From Planctomycetota bacterium (GTDB lineage Bacteria > Planctomycetota > UBA1135), in NCBI GenBank assembly GCA_021776795.1, contig JAJFFC010000005.1:173501-237500 (forward strand): 64,000 nucleotides of DNA, written 5' to 3'. The position numbers and the translations under genes are program-made. Positions 7,459 through 15,125 of this stretch are shown piece by piece. Every line of letters begins with the position of its first letter. Position 1 is the first letter of the stretch. Below the pieces are notes generated by a model. The model was not told the DNA's origin and made no database searches. It was given only the letters and a program-made list of their open reading frames with translations.

Positions 7459-8693
7459 GCGCGCGCTCCATCGAGCAAGGGCACGACTTGTTCCTGGAAG
7501 GCCTTCATATCGCGCATGATGCGCGCCGAATCATGGCGGTAGAAATCGAACCAAAGCATGAGGCAATCGTCTTGGTGGAAGCGCTCCTGCAGTTGTTTGG
7601 CGACTTCTTCTGGGTCACCGACTAGGGCATTCTCGGTAGCACCTTCGACCTTCTTCGGGTCGAGAGTTCCTTCTAGTGCATGCCAGTACTCCGAGAGTGC
7701 GGCTTGCGCCTCTTCCCGTGCAGCAGCCTGACGCTGCTCCTGGCTCAAGCCCTCCTCGGCATTGAGGAAAACCATGACCGTGCGCGGCATATTCGCACGC
7801 CCCCAAGCTCCCCCATCTGGGTGATAAGCCGCAGCTAATCGCTGATGCGTATTCTCAATCACCTCTTCACTGGTAATCGAAAGGTTGAACACCTTGACCG
7901 GAGCAATCTGGTTCAACTCTTCTTGCAATTTCGGGTCGTGCGAACCAAGAATTAAGTCCATCAATTCTCGACGCCAGGCCTGAGGAACCACCTTAATCTC
8001 TTCAAAGTCCCAGCGCTTGGCAATAGTCATCACTTCCGGAGCTTCGGTGCCATGGGTTTGGACCCAGGCTTGGCACACGCGCTCCCAGTCTTCGTCGCTG
8101 CGAAAATTGGCGCGCGATAGCGTGGTTTCGGGTGTGTCCTCGCTCGACAACACCTCGCCGTTGAGCAGGCGTAGGAATATGTGACAAGCTTCGCGGAAAA
8201 GTTGACCTTTATACGCAGGCCAGGCTGCAGCTTCGACGGCATCGCGCGCGTCAATGCCATAAGCGCGGTTCATGAAGTCAAAACGGCCTGCAGAGAAACC
8301 AATGCGCAACCGCCGCGTTTCTTCTGCGTGCAATCCATGCCATGAGGCAAAGGCCGCGGTTCGCTCAGCAGCGGCAATGGGTCCGCCGTTGCACAAGATG
8401 TTCATCACCGCGGAGCCAACTTCAATCTGCTTGGTCCGAGCAAAAACCTGCTGAGCCAACTGAAAGATGTCATTGTTGAGGCCGATTTCACCCTGGAAAT
8501 GCTGCACCACCGGGCGGCGATTGCGCTTCTGCACTTCGGTGGACAGATGCGATTCCGCAACCCAAGCGCAGCCGTAACCGAGAGTATCGGCAGCCTCGAC
8601 CTGCTCTAGGAACTGCCGCAGCATGGTGGCTTCGTCTGGGCAGTAGCCAGCCACAGGGGTTTGGCAGATGGAGAAGAAGACGTCGAAGTCCAT
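7455..8693 (-). CDS. Luciferase-like (LLM class) flavin-dependent monooxygenase
   Basis: A 412-residue protein of the bacterial luciferase-like superfamily (TIM barrel using reduced flavin and O2). Typical features are the N-terminal VFFSICQTPVAGY strand, the GYGCAWVAESHL block, an IEVGSAVMNI strand, and the C-terminal VGDPEEVAKQLQERF segment. It may hydroxylate or oxidise an aromatic or ketone intermediate. As the only obvious oxygen-inserting enzyme between kynurenine formation and ring cleavage in this run, it is a candidate replacement for FAD-type kynurenine 3-monooxygenase, which is absent. It would need a flavin reductase supplied elsewhere. Starts 16 bp after the TPR gene. Confidence 0.85.
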   Translation of the reverse strand: MDFDVFFSICQTPVAGYCPDEATMLRQFLEQVEAADTLGYGCAWVAESHLSTEVQKRNRRPVVQHFQGEIGLNNDIFQLAQQVFARTKQIEVGSAVMNILCNGGPIAAAERTAAFASWHGLHAEETRRLRIGFSAGRFDFMNRAYGIDARDAVEAAAWPAYKGQLFREACHIFLRLLNGEVLSSEDTPETTLSRANFRSDEDWERVCQAWVQTHGTEAPEVMTIAKRWDFEEIKVVPQAWRRELMDLILGSHDPKLQEELNQIAPVKVFNLSITSEEVIENTHQRLAAAYHPDGGAWGRANMPRTVMVFLNAEEGLSQEQRQAAAREEAQAALSEYWHALEGTLDPKKVEGATENALVGDPEEVAKQLQERFHQDDCLMLWFDFYRHDSARIMRDMKAFQEQVVPLLDGARA

Positions 8694-8709
8694 GTCAAGA
8701 GGCAGGATA

Positions 8710-9951
8710 TCAGTGCCGCGGCACCCGCTTCACGCTCCAGGTCGACCAAGCCGCAAGTAACCACAACAAGCTCGTTGGCAAAAAGCTCCACAACCCGGCA
8801 CCGACGGCGAGCCCGGTTGGGAATAAGGCGAAGGGGAGATACCAAAATAGAGTGGCCAATCCGGATAAACGCAGAATCAGGAAAAAGAAAATGCCAATGG
8901 GAGTGGCGGCGCCCAGAAAAAGAGAGGCGATCACAAACCCAGGGGCGGCGGCACTTGCAAGCCAAGCCCGCCAGTCCAGGTCCAGACCAACTCCCAGCAA
9001 GGGAATGGTGGCCAGACTTCCCGCCAGGGCAAAGATTCCCCAAAAACACCGCCGATGATCTGCGGTCATGGCCATGCGCCCATCCTTTTGCGCAAAGAGA
9101 AGGAGTTCCGACAGAAGCCAGGCAAACACGATCAGTGCACCGAGCAACAGGAGCGCCGAGAGCGCCCAAGTCAGGACCACAGGCTTGATCATCATCGTGA
9201 TCGCTAGCGCAAAAACCACCATGACTCCGGTCAAGGGGTCGCGAAAGAATCTCAGCAGACGCGGGCGAATGCGATGAACCCAACCATAAAAGGGGTTGTG
9301 GCTGCGCATGGCTTCTAAGTAGCCTTGCCTGGCTTCCTCACTTTGCGGATCGCGACACAGGGCTTCGCGGAAGTGTTCTTTGGAAGCTTGATTCCCCCCG
9401 TCAGTCAAGGCTACGCGCGCAGCCAAATGGAGAGCTTCTGGATTTTCCGGCCATTGCTCCAGGATTTTTTTGGAAAGTTCCTTTGCATGCTGATGTTCTC
9501 CTCGGTTCGCCAAGAATTCGGCGTAGCGAGACATCGCAGAAAAATCTTCGGGAGCTCGCCGCAGGGCTTCCTTCAGCCACTCTTCCTGGCCGTCAGGATT
9601 CCCCATTTCGCGTTCGTATTCGGCCTGCATGCCAGCCACAAAGGAATCCTCATGGCTTTCCCGGTGCAACAAGTCGATGGAGTTTTTTGCCTCAGCCATA
9701 CGTCCACTAAAAAGGGCGATTTGTGCTCGCGCACAGTGCAATGGAATGGAATCTGCGCTTGTCGCTAGCCCATCATCAATCACTTGCCAAGCATCATCCG
9801 GCCGAAATTGATGGTGCAGACAAAGGCTCAACATGGCAATGGCCTCGGCGTTGTTTGGTTCTTGAGCCAGCGCACTATGCGCGGCCTCCATGGCCAGCGC
9901 CCACTCCCCCTGCTCGAAGCGCAGGCACGCCAATTTCATATGGGCGCTCAT
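8710..9951 (-). CDS. TPR-repeat protein with C-terminal multi-pass membrane domain
   Basis: A 413-residue protein. Residues 1 to about 215 form tandem TPR-like helical repeats (ALAQEPNNAEAIAMLSL, EWLKEALRRAPEDFSAMSRY, FREALCRDPQSEEARQGYL). From about 240 there are some six hydrophobic segments (VMVVFALAITMMI; ALLLLGALIVFAWLLSELLL; and others), ending in a basic tail. It resembles the TPR-plus-membrane proteins of unknown role found in Planctomycetota and Myxococcota. It has no signal peptide, so the TPRs are probably cytoplasmic. It sits inside the tryptophan run with 9 and 16 bp gaps; it could scaffold or transport, but nothing in the sequence proves this. Confidence 0.75.
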   Translation of the reverse strand: MSAHMKLACLRFEQGEWALAMEAAHSALAQEPNNAEAIAMLSLCLHHQFRPDDAWQVIDDGLATSADSIPLHCARAQIALFSGRMAEAKNSIDLLHRESHEDSFVAGMQAEYEREMGNPDGQEEWLKEALRRAPEDFSAMSRYAEFLANRGEHQHAKELSKKILEQWPENPEALHLAARVALTDGGNQASKEHFREALCRDPQSEEARQGYLEAMRSHNPFYGWVHRIRPRLLRFFRDPLTGVMVVFALAITMMIKPVVLTWALSALLLLGALIVFAWLLSELLLFAQKDGRMAMTADHRRCFWGIFALAGSLATIPLLGVGLDLDWRAWLASAAAPGFVIASLFLGAATPIGIFFFLILRLSGLATLFWYLPFALFPTGLAVGAGLWSFLPTSLLWLLAAWSTWSVKRVPRH

Positions 9952-9960
9952 GCCCTTACC

Positions 9961-10752
9961 TTAAATGCCGTTTAGACGTCCGCCATCTACGGCAATCGAC
10001 TGACCACGCACATAACCACCTGCAGGGGAAGCCAAGAATGCGGCCAAGGCTGCGAGTTCGCGCGGGTCACCAAGGCGCCCCTCGGGCACCGTCGCCAACC
10101 ACGCTTCCTCGACGGCATCGGGAGACTTGTCTTGGCGCGAGGCCACCGTTTCCTTGAGCGAACGCAGACGGTCGGTCGCGGTAAAGCCTGGCAGCAAGTT
10201 ATTGATGGTGATACCCACCGCAAGCTCTTTGCTCAAGGTCTTCGCCCAAGAAGCCACAGCCCCGCGCACCGTATTCGATACGCCGAGTCCGGCGATGGGT
10301 TCTTTTACCGAAGTACTGATGACATTGAGAATGCGACCATAACCAGCGCGCTGCATGCCAGGGACAAAGGTCTTCACCAAAAAATGCGCCGCGAATAGGT
10401 GACGACGCAGGGGGGACAGAAAGTCTTCGTCCTCGGCCTCAAGAATCGGACCTCCGGGAGGCCCACCGCTGTTGTTGACCAAGATGAGTGGCGCACCACC
10501 AAGGTCTTGAACGCGGTTCGCCGTGCGCGTGAGGGCTTCGCGATCTTCCAAATCGACCGAGTAAACATCGGCCTGGGGTGAACCTGCGGCTCGGCATTGG
10601 GTGGCGACATCTTCGAGGGCATCGGTCGAGCGAGCTAGCAAGGAAACACTCGCCCCTTGTGCGGCCATCGCCAGGGCGATTTCGCGCCCAAGCCCGGAAG
10701 ATGCGCCACAAATCAGCGCGTGTCGTTCTTCTAAGGAGGTGGAAAGACTCAT
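9961..10752 (-). CDS. Atypical short-chain dehydrogenase/reductase lacking the catalytic YxxxK
   Basis: A 263-residue SDR with a classical N-terminal dinucleotide site (CGASSGLGREIA), a variant NNSGG in place of NNAG, and the C-terminal VRGQSIAVDGG. At the active-site position the usual YxxxK reads SNTVR (GLGVSNTVRGAVA), so both the catalytic Tyr and Lys are replaced. This pattern recurs in one SDR subfamily, which may use other residues or only bind nucleotide. The start was moved to MSLSTS because that ATG overlaps the kynA stop as ATGA; the track start at 10761 is 9 bp upstream. Its place directly after kynA ties it to tryptophan catabolism, role unknown. Confidence 0.82.
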   Translation of the reverse strand: MSLSTSLEERHALICGASSGLGREIALAMAAQGASVSLLARSTDALEDVATQCRAAGSPQADVYSVDLEDREALTRTANRVQDLGGAPLILVNNSGGPPGGPILEAEDEDFLSPLRRHLFAAHFLVKTFVPGMQRAGYGRILNVISTSVKEPIAGLGVSNTVRGAVASWAKTLSKELAVGITINNLLPGFTATDRLRSLKETVASRQDKSPDAVEEAWLATVPEGRLGDPRELAALAAFLASPAGGYVRGQSIAVDGGRLNGI

Positions 10753-11588
10753 GTTTGCCAATCGGCGTTACGAACTTCCCACAACTCGGGGAAGAAGCGC
10801 AGTTTCAATCGAGATTCGAGGAATTCGCCTCCTTTGGAGCCGCCTGTCCCCTTCTTGCCGCCAATCGTGCGCGTCACCATCAAAATATGTACCGCACGCC
10901 ATTTCGCCCACAAGGTATCCAAGTCTAACAAGGCTTCGCAGCTCAAAAGCCAGTGGTAGTTCTCCTTGGGATCTTGGTAAAGATTGCGGAAGACTTCGAC
11001 GAGGTCGTCGTTGAGCTCATGCCCAGTGGCGACATCGCGCTGGAGCACCTTTTCCGGAACGGCGTAGCCATCCTTGGCCATCGCGCGTAAGAAGATGTCG
11101 TAGACGCTCGGGGATTGGAAACGCTTCTGCAGGCGCTCCAGCTCTTCCGGGCGACCTTCAAAAAACTGGAAGAACCAGGGGTCGCGTAATCCGCAAACAA
11201 ATTCTACCTCACGGAATTGCACGGATTGGAATCCGCTGCCGGTGCCGAGGGCTTCGCGGAAGCCAGCAAACTCCTCCGGGGTCAGCGTACTCAGCAACTG
11301 AATCTGCTGGCACAAGCACTCCATAATGCAGGTGATGCGCTTGAGCACTTTCAGCGTGCGCGAGACATGGCCCGCCGTGAGGTAAGCCATCAGCAAGTCG
11401 ACTTCATGCAGAACCTCTTTGAACCAAAGCTCGAAGCTTTGGTGAATGACGATGAAAAACATCTCATCGTGGTGCGGAGGCCGACTCTGCAGAACTTGCA
11501 GATTGGTCAACTCGGGGACTTTGAGATAGCTGTTGTAGTTCAGCTCCTCTATCCGCAAACGGTCATAATCGGATGCCTTGGGGTCCAT
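10749..11588 (-). CDS. kynA: Tryptophan 2,3-dioxygenase
   Basis: A heme enzyme that opens the indole ring of L-tryptophan to N-formylkynurenine. The 279 residues match the usual length. Diagnostic blocks are the N-terminal LNYNSYLKVPELTNLQ, HHDEMFFIVIHQSFELWFKE with the substrate-side His, and the C-terminal VHILMVTRTIGGKKGTGGSKG with the proximal heme His. It is the first gene of the minus-strand run. A TATCCT box lies 8 nt before the ATG, so its message may be leaderless. Divergent from the EVE-domain gene across about 100 bp. Confidence 0.96.
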   Translation of the reverse strand: MDPKASDYDRLRIEELNYNSYLKVPELTNLQVLQSRPPHHDEMFFIVIHQSFELWFKEVLHEVDLLMAYLTAGHVSRTLKVLKRITCIMECLCQQIQLLSTLTPEEFAGFREALGTGSGFQSVQFREVEFVCGLRDPWFFQFFEGRPEELERLQKRFQSPSVYDIFLRAMAKDGYAVPEKVLQRDVATGHELNDDLVEVFRNLYQDPKENYHWLLSCEALLDLDTLWAKWRAVHILMVTRTIGGKKGTGGSKGGEFLESRLKLRFFPELWEVRNADWQT

Positions 11589-11596
11589 GACCGCCC

Positions 11597-11602
11597 AGGA
11601 TA
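11597..11602 (-). promoter_or_regulatory. Candidate -10 box of the kynA operon
   Basis: TATCCT on the minus strand, 8 nt before the kynA ATG. It fits the TANNNT-N6-9-ATG pattern seen before other first genes in this window and predicts a leaderless or near-leaderless transcript. No convincing -35 is visible. Confidence 0.4.
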
Positions 11603-11677
11603 CCGGAGCGAGAGGTCTGTTTTTCCCTTAGAGCTGGCTGGCCTGCCCTTTCGCTCCTCGCGGCACTTACGCCCGGA

Positions 11678-11683
11678 TAGAAT
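11678..11683 (+). promoter_or_regulatory. Candidate -10 box of the EVE-domain gene
   Basis: TAGAAT, followed by 6 nt and then the ATG at 11690, so transcription would begin at or next to the start codon. It also favours the ATG over the TTG at 11684 that the track uses. Confidence 0.45.
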
Positions 11684-11689
11684 TTGCGA

Positions 11690-12103
11690 ATGGCGTATTG
11701 GCTGGTCAAAGAAGAAGCTTCGAAATACCAATTCGAGCAGTTTCTGCAGGATGGAAGCACCTGCTGGGACCTGGTCCGCAACTACCAGGCGCGCAACAAC
11801 CTGCGCCTCATGAAAAAGGGTGACCAAGTCGTGTTCTACCATTCGGGCAAGCTCAAAACCGCCATGGGCACAGCAGAAGTCACCCGAGAGGCCTACCCTG
11901 ACCCTTCCGCCAAGGAAGGCGATTGGTCGGCCGTGGACCTTGCCGTGCGCCAGGCCTACGCCGAACCAGTACCCCTCGCTAAGGTCCGCGAAGACGAGAT
12001 TCTTCGCGAATGTGCCTTGGTCAAACAAACACGTCTTTCCGTCATGCCTCTCACCGCGGCCCAGTTCCGGCGCTTCGGAAAATTAGGCAAAGGCAACGCA
12101 TGA
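11690..12103 (+). CDS. EVE-domain protein
   Basis: A 137-residue protein made of one EVE domain (PUA-like fold; human THYN1 family). Markers are the opening MAYWLVKEE, a WDLVRNYQARNNLR segment where family members bind modified bases or RNA, and KKGDQVVFYHSG. EVE domains read modified nucleobases in DNA or RNA; the bacterial role is unclear. It is translationally coupled (ATGA) to an rRNA methyltransferase gene, which hints at a link to RNA modification. The ATG at 11690 was chosen over the TTG at 11684 because MAYW is the conserved start and a -10 box lies 6 nt upstream. Confidence 0.9.
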   Translation: MAYWLVKEEASKYQFEQFLQDGSTCWDLVRNYQARNNLRLMKKGDQVVFYHSGKLKTAMGTAEVTREAYPDPSAKEGDWSAVDLAVRQAYAEPVPLAKVREDEILRECALVKQTRLSVMPLTAAQFRRFGKLGKGNA

Positions 12104-13488
12104 GTGATTCCCCCTACCGAGGCCGACGCGACCGCGATCGGCGTGACTATCGTGATCGCGACCAACGTGGTCGGGATTCACATGATCGTGATTCTCACGG
12201 CGGCTCGCGCGATCAGGATTATCCGCCTCGCGATGGCGGGCAACGGCACTTTCGTGATCACCGCCCACGCGATGAGGCACGAGAATATCGTCAACCAGCC
12301 ATCCCCGTGTCCGCGCGTCAGGAACCGTGGGTGGAGTTGCGCGGCCCCATGCGCGGGCCTCGCGTTTGGCACGATGACGTCGGTCAACGCAGTGATCGCC
12401 ACCCGGTAGGCACTCAAGTTGCGGTTTATGACCGCGATGGTGCCTTCCGCGGATGGGGACTGTGGCACCCGCATGCACGCATTGCGGTGCGCATGGTGAC
12501 TCATTTAGAAAAGCCACTCGAAGCCGAGGATTGGCAAGAGCGTGCGCGCGCAGCCATTGCCCGCCGACGCCTGGACCCGAGCATTCCTCTAGAGGTCTGT
12601 CGCATTTTCCATGCCGAGGGCGATGACTTCCCTGCTCTGGTGGTTGATCGTTACCAAGATGTTCTCGCGATTGAAATCTACGCCAGTGCCATGGTGCCTG
12701 TGTTGGAGAGCATTTTGCCCACCCTGCATGAGGAACTCGGCACCCAACATCATCGCATTTGTTTCGATGACAATAGTGCACGCGCAGAAGGGATTGAAGC
12801 CTTTGAAAAGCGCTCGGCAGGGTGTCCGCCGCGCTTGCAGTTTGAGGAGAACGGCCTGACCTATGAAGTCTTTTTGACGGAAGGGCACAAAACGGGTTTT
12901 TTCTGTGATCAGCGCGACAACCGTGCCCGCGTCGGTGACATCGTGCGCCGCTTAGTTGCCGCAGAGCGCCCGCCGCGCGTACTTGATATTTGCTCCTACA
13001 CCGGTGGCTTTGCCCTCAACGCAGCTGCGGCGGGTGCTAGCGAAGTACGCGGCATTGACCTAGACGAAAAGGCCGTCGAGCAAGCCAAGCGCAACGCCAA
13101 CCTGAATCAGCTCAAGCAGGTGAAGTTCACCCATGCCGATGCCTTTAGTTACCTTCGGCAGCTTGCACGCAATGGCGAGACCTATGACTTGATTATTGTC
13201 GACCCGCCCAAGTTCATTCCCAATCGCCGCGTTTGGGAAGAAGGCATTGCTCGATACCACGACATCAACAAACTCGCGATGCCCCTTCTGGCTGAGCACG
13301 GGCAACTATTGAGTTGTTCCTGTTCCGGATTGTTGGACTCACTCACCTTCCAACAAACCCTGCGTCGAGCAGCGCGATTGCGCCCGATGCGCATCTTGGC
13401 CGAAACCGGCGCGGGCCCCGATCACCCAGTGCGTTTGGATTTCCCCGAAGGCCGCTATCTGAAAGCGGTTTGGATGCAGGCGGATTAG
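12100..13488 (+). CDS. rlmI: RlmI-like 23S rRNA m5C methyltransferase with Arg/Asp-rich N-terminal extension
   Basis: Class I SAM-dependent methyltransferase of the RlmI/YccW family, which makes m5C1962 in 23S rRNA. A PUA-like domain (about residues 60-140) precedes an RNA-binding segment with TEGHKTGFFCDQRDNR, the SAM motif LDICSYTGGFALNAA, the acidic motif IDLDEKAVEQAKRNA and the catalytic DPPKFIPN; a Cys pair follows in LLSCSCSG. About the first 58 residues are low-complexity Arg/Asp/His/Gly (RGRRDRDRRDYRDRDQRG), absent from standard RlmI and possibly an RNA-binding tail. The start at 12100 makes an ATGA overlap with the EVE gene; the track start at 12010 lies deep in that gene and is rejected. 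Confidence 0.88.
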   Translation: MSDSPYRGRRDRDRRDYRDRDQRGRDSHDRDSHGGSRDQDYPPRDGGQRHFRDHRPRDEAREYRQPAIPVSARQEPWVELRGPMRGPRVWHDDVGQRSDRHPVGTQVAVYDRDGAFRGWGLWHPHARIAVRMVTHLEKPLEAEDWQERARAAIARRRLDPSIPLEVCRIFHAEGDDFPALVVDRYQDVLAIEIYASAMVPVLESILPTLHEELGTQHHRICFDDNSARAEGIEAFEKRSAGCPPRLQFEENGLTYEVFLTEGHKTGFFCDQRDNRARVGDIVRRLVAAERPPRVLDICSYTGGFALNAAAAGASEVRGIDLDEKAVEQAKRNANLNQLKQVKFTHADAFSYLRQLARNGETYDLIIVDPPKFIPNRRVWEEGIARYHDINKLAMPLLAEHGQLLSCSCSGLLDSLTFQQTLRRAARLRPMRILAETGAGPDHPVRLDFPEGRYLKAVWMQAD

Positions 13489-15125
13489 AAGTCGACCACG
13501 TAGCCGACCAAGCGCGCCTTTTCCTCGCTGCCTTCTTGGGGGCGAATCAGTCGTAGGGCGAGAACTTCGTCATGGCCATCTCCATCGAGGTCGCGAATGG
13601 TCATGGCGTGAGGCGTGGTCCAATCGCTATCGAGCATCAATTCGACCACCGGTTTGCGTCCCTTGGTCATCGAAGTCATGGCTGAGGTTCGCCCGAGTGT
13701 CCATTGCGTAAGGGTTTCGACATCGATGTCGAACTCGCCTTCTCCACGGAGTGCATCCTGCAAGAACTTCTCGATTGCCCCATGCAGGACGGAATCGTCT
13801 GTGACTAGATTATGCCAAACGCGCAAGCGCCCATCTCCATCTAGAGTAACCAAATCGCTGCGCAGGCCATCGCCATCGAAGTCACAAGTGCGCACAATTT
13901 TTTGCCGCAGCGTACTTAACTCTTCCTTCTTGTCTTGGTAAATCGACAATAAACTGCCCCCCTTTAGGTGCGCCGTACGCTCGCGAAACGGACGGGTTTG
14001 GAAGCGCCCGTTGCCGCGGCCACGGAAAACCAGAAAGTCAAAGTCGATTTCTAGACTAAACAAGGCGGCCTTGAGCAGTTTGCCGATGCCTAGGTCTTCC
14101 ACGCGAACCATGACTAAGTCAGGAATGTCATCTTCATCGATGCGCGCAGGATAGACATAGACAACATTTCCGCGCAGTTTGAGGATTTGACCCTGGCGTT
14201 CTAAATCGATGCCCTGCTCGTCGGCAAGAAAGATGCGAATGCGACCGTCGGCCAAAACCATCAAGTCGATGGCACCATCTTGATTCAAGTCGCCCCACTT
14301 GTCCTGCACCAAAAAGCGCAAAGACGAGGCCAGATTGCCGAAGTCTAGGGAGAACTGCTTGAGCTCCGGCCGGAAACGGGTGAGATCAATCGTGCGCGTC
14401 GGTTCAGAGGGAAATCCACTACCCGAAATCAGGTATTGACGAATCGTCAAGCCATCGGAAATGCTGAGGTCTGGGCGACCATCGCCATTCATGTCTTCCG
14501 GCACCAGCCGTGGCATGGATAAGCGCCGCGAAACCTTATCTAAGAGCCCACCACCAGCAGACAAATCCAAGCGCGACAAAGCGCCCAAATCTGGACCGCG
14601 AACGAAGCTTTCGCCATCTCCGAGAAACAGCTGCACACGGTCGCCGACAGGCAGGACCATATCAATGTCGCCGTCTTGATCGAGATCTTGCAGAAAATCA
14701 CCGGCATGAATGCCGCGCGGCGGCAAGCAACGCAAGCCGGAAATGATGGCTTCCTCTAAGACCAGGAGACCCTCTTGCAACATCACTCGGTGGAGGGCGT
14801 CACCGTCGACTAGCACCAGGAACTCATCCATGCCGTCGCGATTGAGATCGGCAACAGTCCACAGGGTGGATTCTCCAGGCAACCGCAAACGCGGGACTTC
14901 TTGGTCGGCACCGACCGCTTCGGCAAGGCTGATGCTGCGCCCCTGAATAGCCAACAGGCGTCCAGCGCCTTCGGGTTCGAGCCGCGCCACGGCCAAATGC
15001 AAAGGGCGTGGCGACACCACGACTTCGCGTTTTTCTTGGGCGTGCAAGTGGGGAGCGCAAAGGCCAAAGGCAAGGCCAAGTACAAGGCCGGCAAAGGAAT
15101 CAAGGCTGATTCGCAACCGACTCAT
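13485..15125 (-). CDS. Secreted FG-GAP/VCBS-repeat beta-propeller protein (second of pair)
   Basis: A 546-residue protein with a Sec signal (cleavage near HLHAQ) and at least six calcium-loop repeats of the DxDxDGxxD type: DLNRDGMDEFLVL, DLDQDGDIDMVLP, DMNGDGRPDLSIS, DLNQDGAIDLMVL, DFDGDGLRSDLVT and DLDGDGHDEVLAL. These are integrin-alpha-like FG-GAP repeats that form a propeller, common in Planctomycetota surface proteins. Its start overlaps the stop of the sister FG-GAP gene (ATGA), making it the last gene of the exporter operon. Its TAA stop interlocks with the rlmI stop. Ligand unknown. Confidence 0.82.
   Translation of the reverse strand: MSRLRISLDSFAGLVLGLAFGLCAPHLHAQEKREVVVSPRPLHLAVARLEPEGAGRLLAIQGRSISLAEAVGADQEVPRLRLPGESTLWTVADLNRDGMDEFLVLVDGDALHRVMLQEGLLVLEEAIISGLRCLPPRGIHAGDFLQDLDQDGDIDMVLPVGDRVQLFLGDGESFVRGPDLGALSRLDLSAGGGLLDKVSRRLSMPRLVPEDMNGDGRPDLSISDGLTIRQYLISGSGFPSEPTRTIDLTRFRPELKQFSLDFGNLASSLRFLVQDKWGDLNQDGAIDLMVLADGRIRIFLADEQGIDLERQGQILKLRGNVVYVYPARIDEDDIPDLVMVRVEDLGIGKLLKAALFSLEIDFDFLVFRGRGNGRFQTRPFRERTAHLKGGSLLSIYQDKKEELSTLRQKIVRTCDFDGDGLRSDLVTLDGDGRLRVWHNLVTDDSVLHGAIEKFLQDALRGEGEFDIDVETLTQWTLGRTSAMTSMTKGRKPVVELMLDSDWTTPHAMTIRDLDGDGHDEVLALRLIRPQEGSEEKARLVGYVVDF

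Noticed and set aside
1971-11588. Kynureninase, FAD kynurenine 3-monooxygenase, cupin HAAO or ACMSD within the cluster
   Set aside because: No ORF in the run carries the PLP-Lys, FAD GxGxxG, cupin HxH or ACMSD HxH pattern of these enzymes; absence holds only for this window.
12010-12099. Upstream ATG start for rlmI
   Set aside because: It would overlap the EVE gene by 94 bp in another frame; MSDSPYRG at 12100 gives an ATGA junction.
12083-12781. A 232-residue minus-strand ORF and others antisense to rlmI
   Set aside because: Long antisense frames arise from the Arg/Asp-rich low-complexity start of rlmI; no conserved motif.
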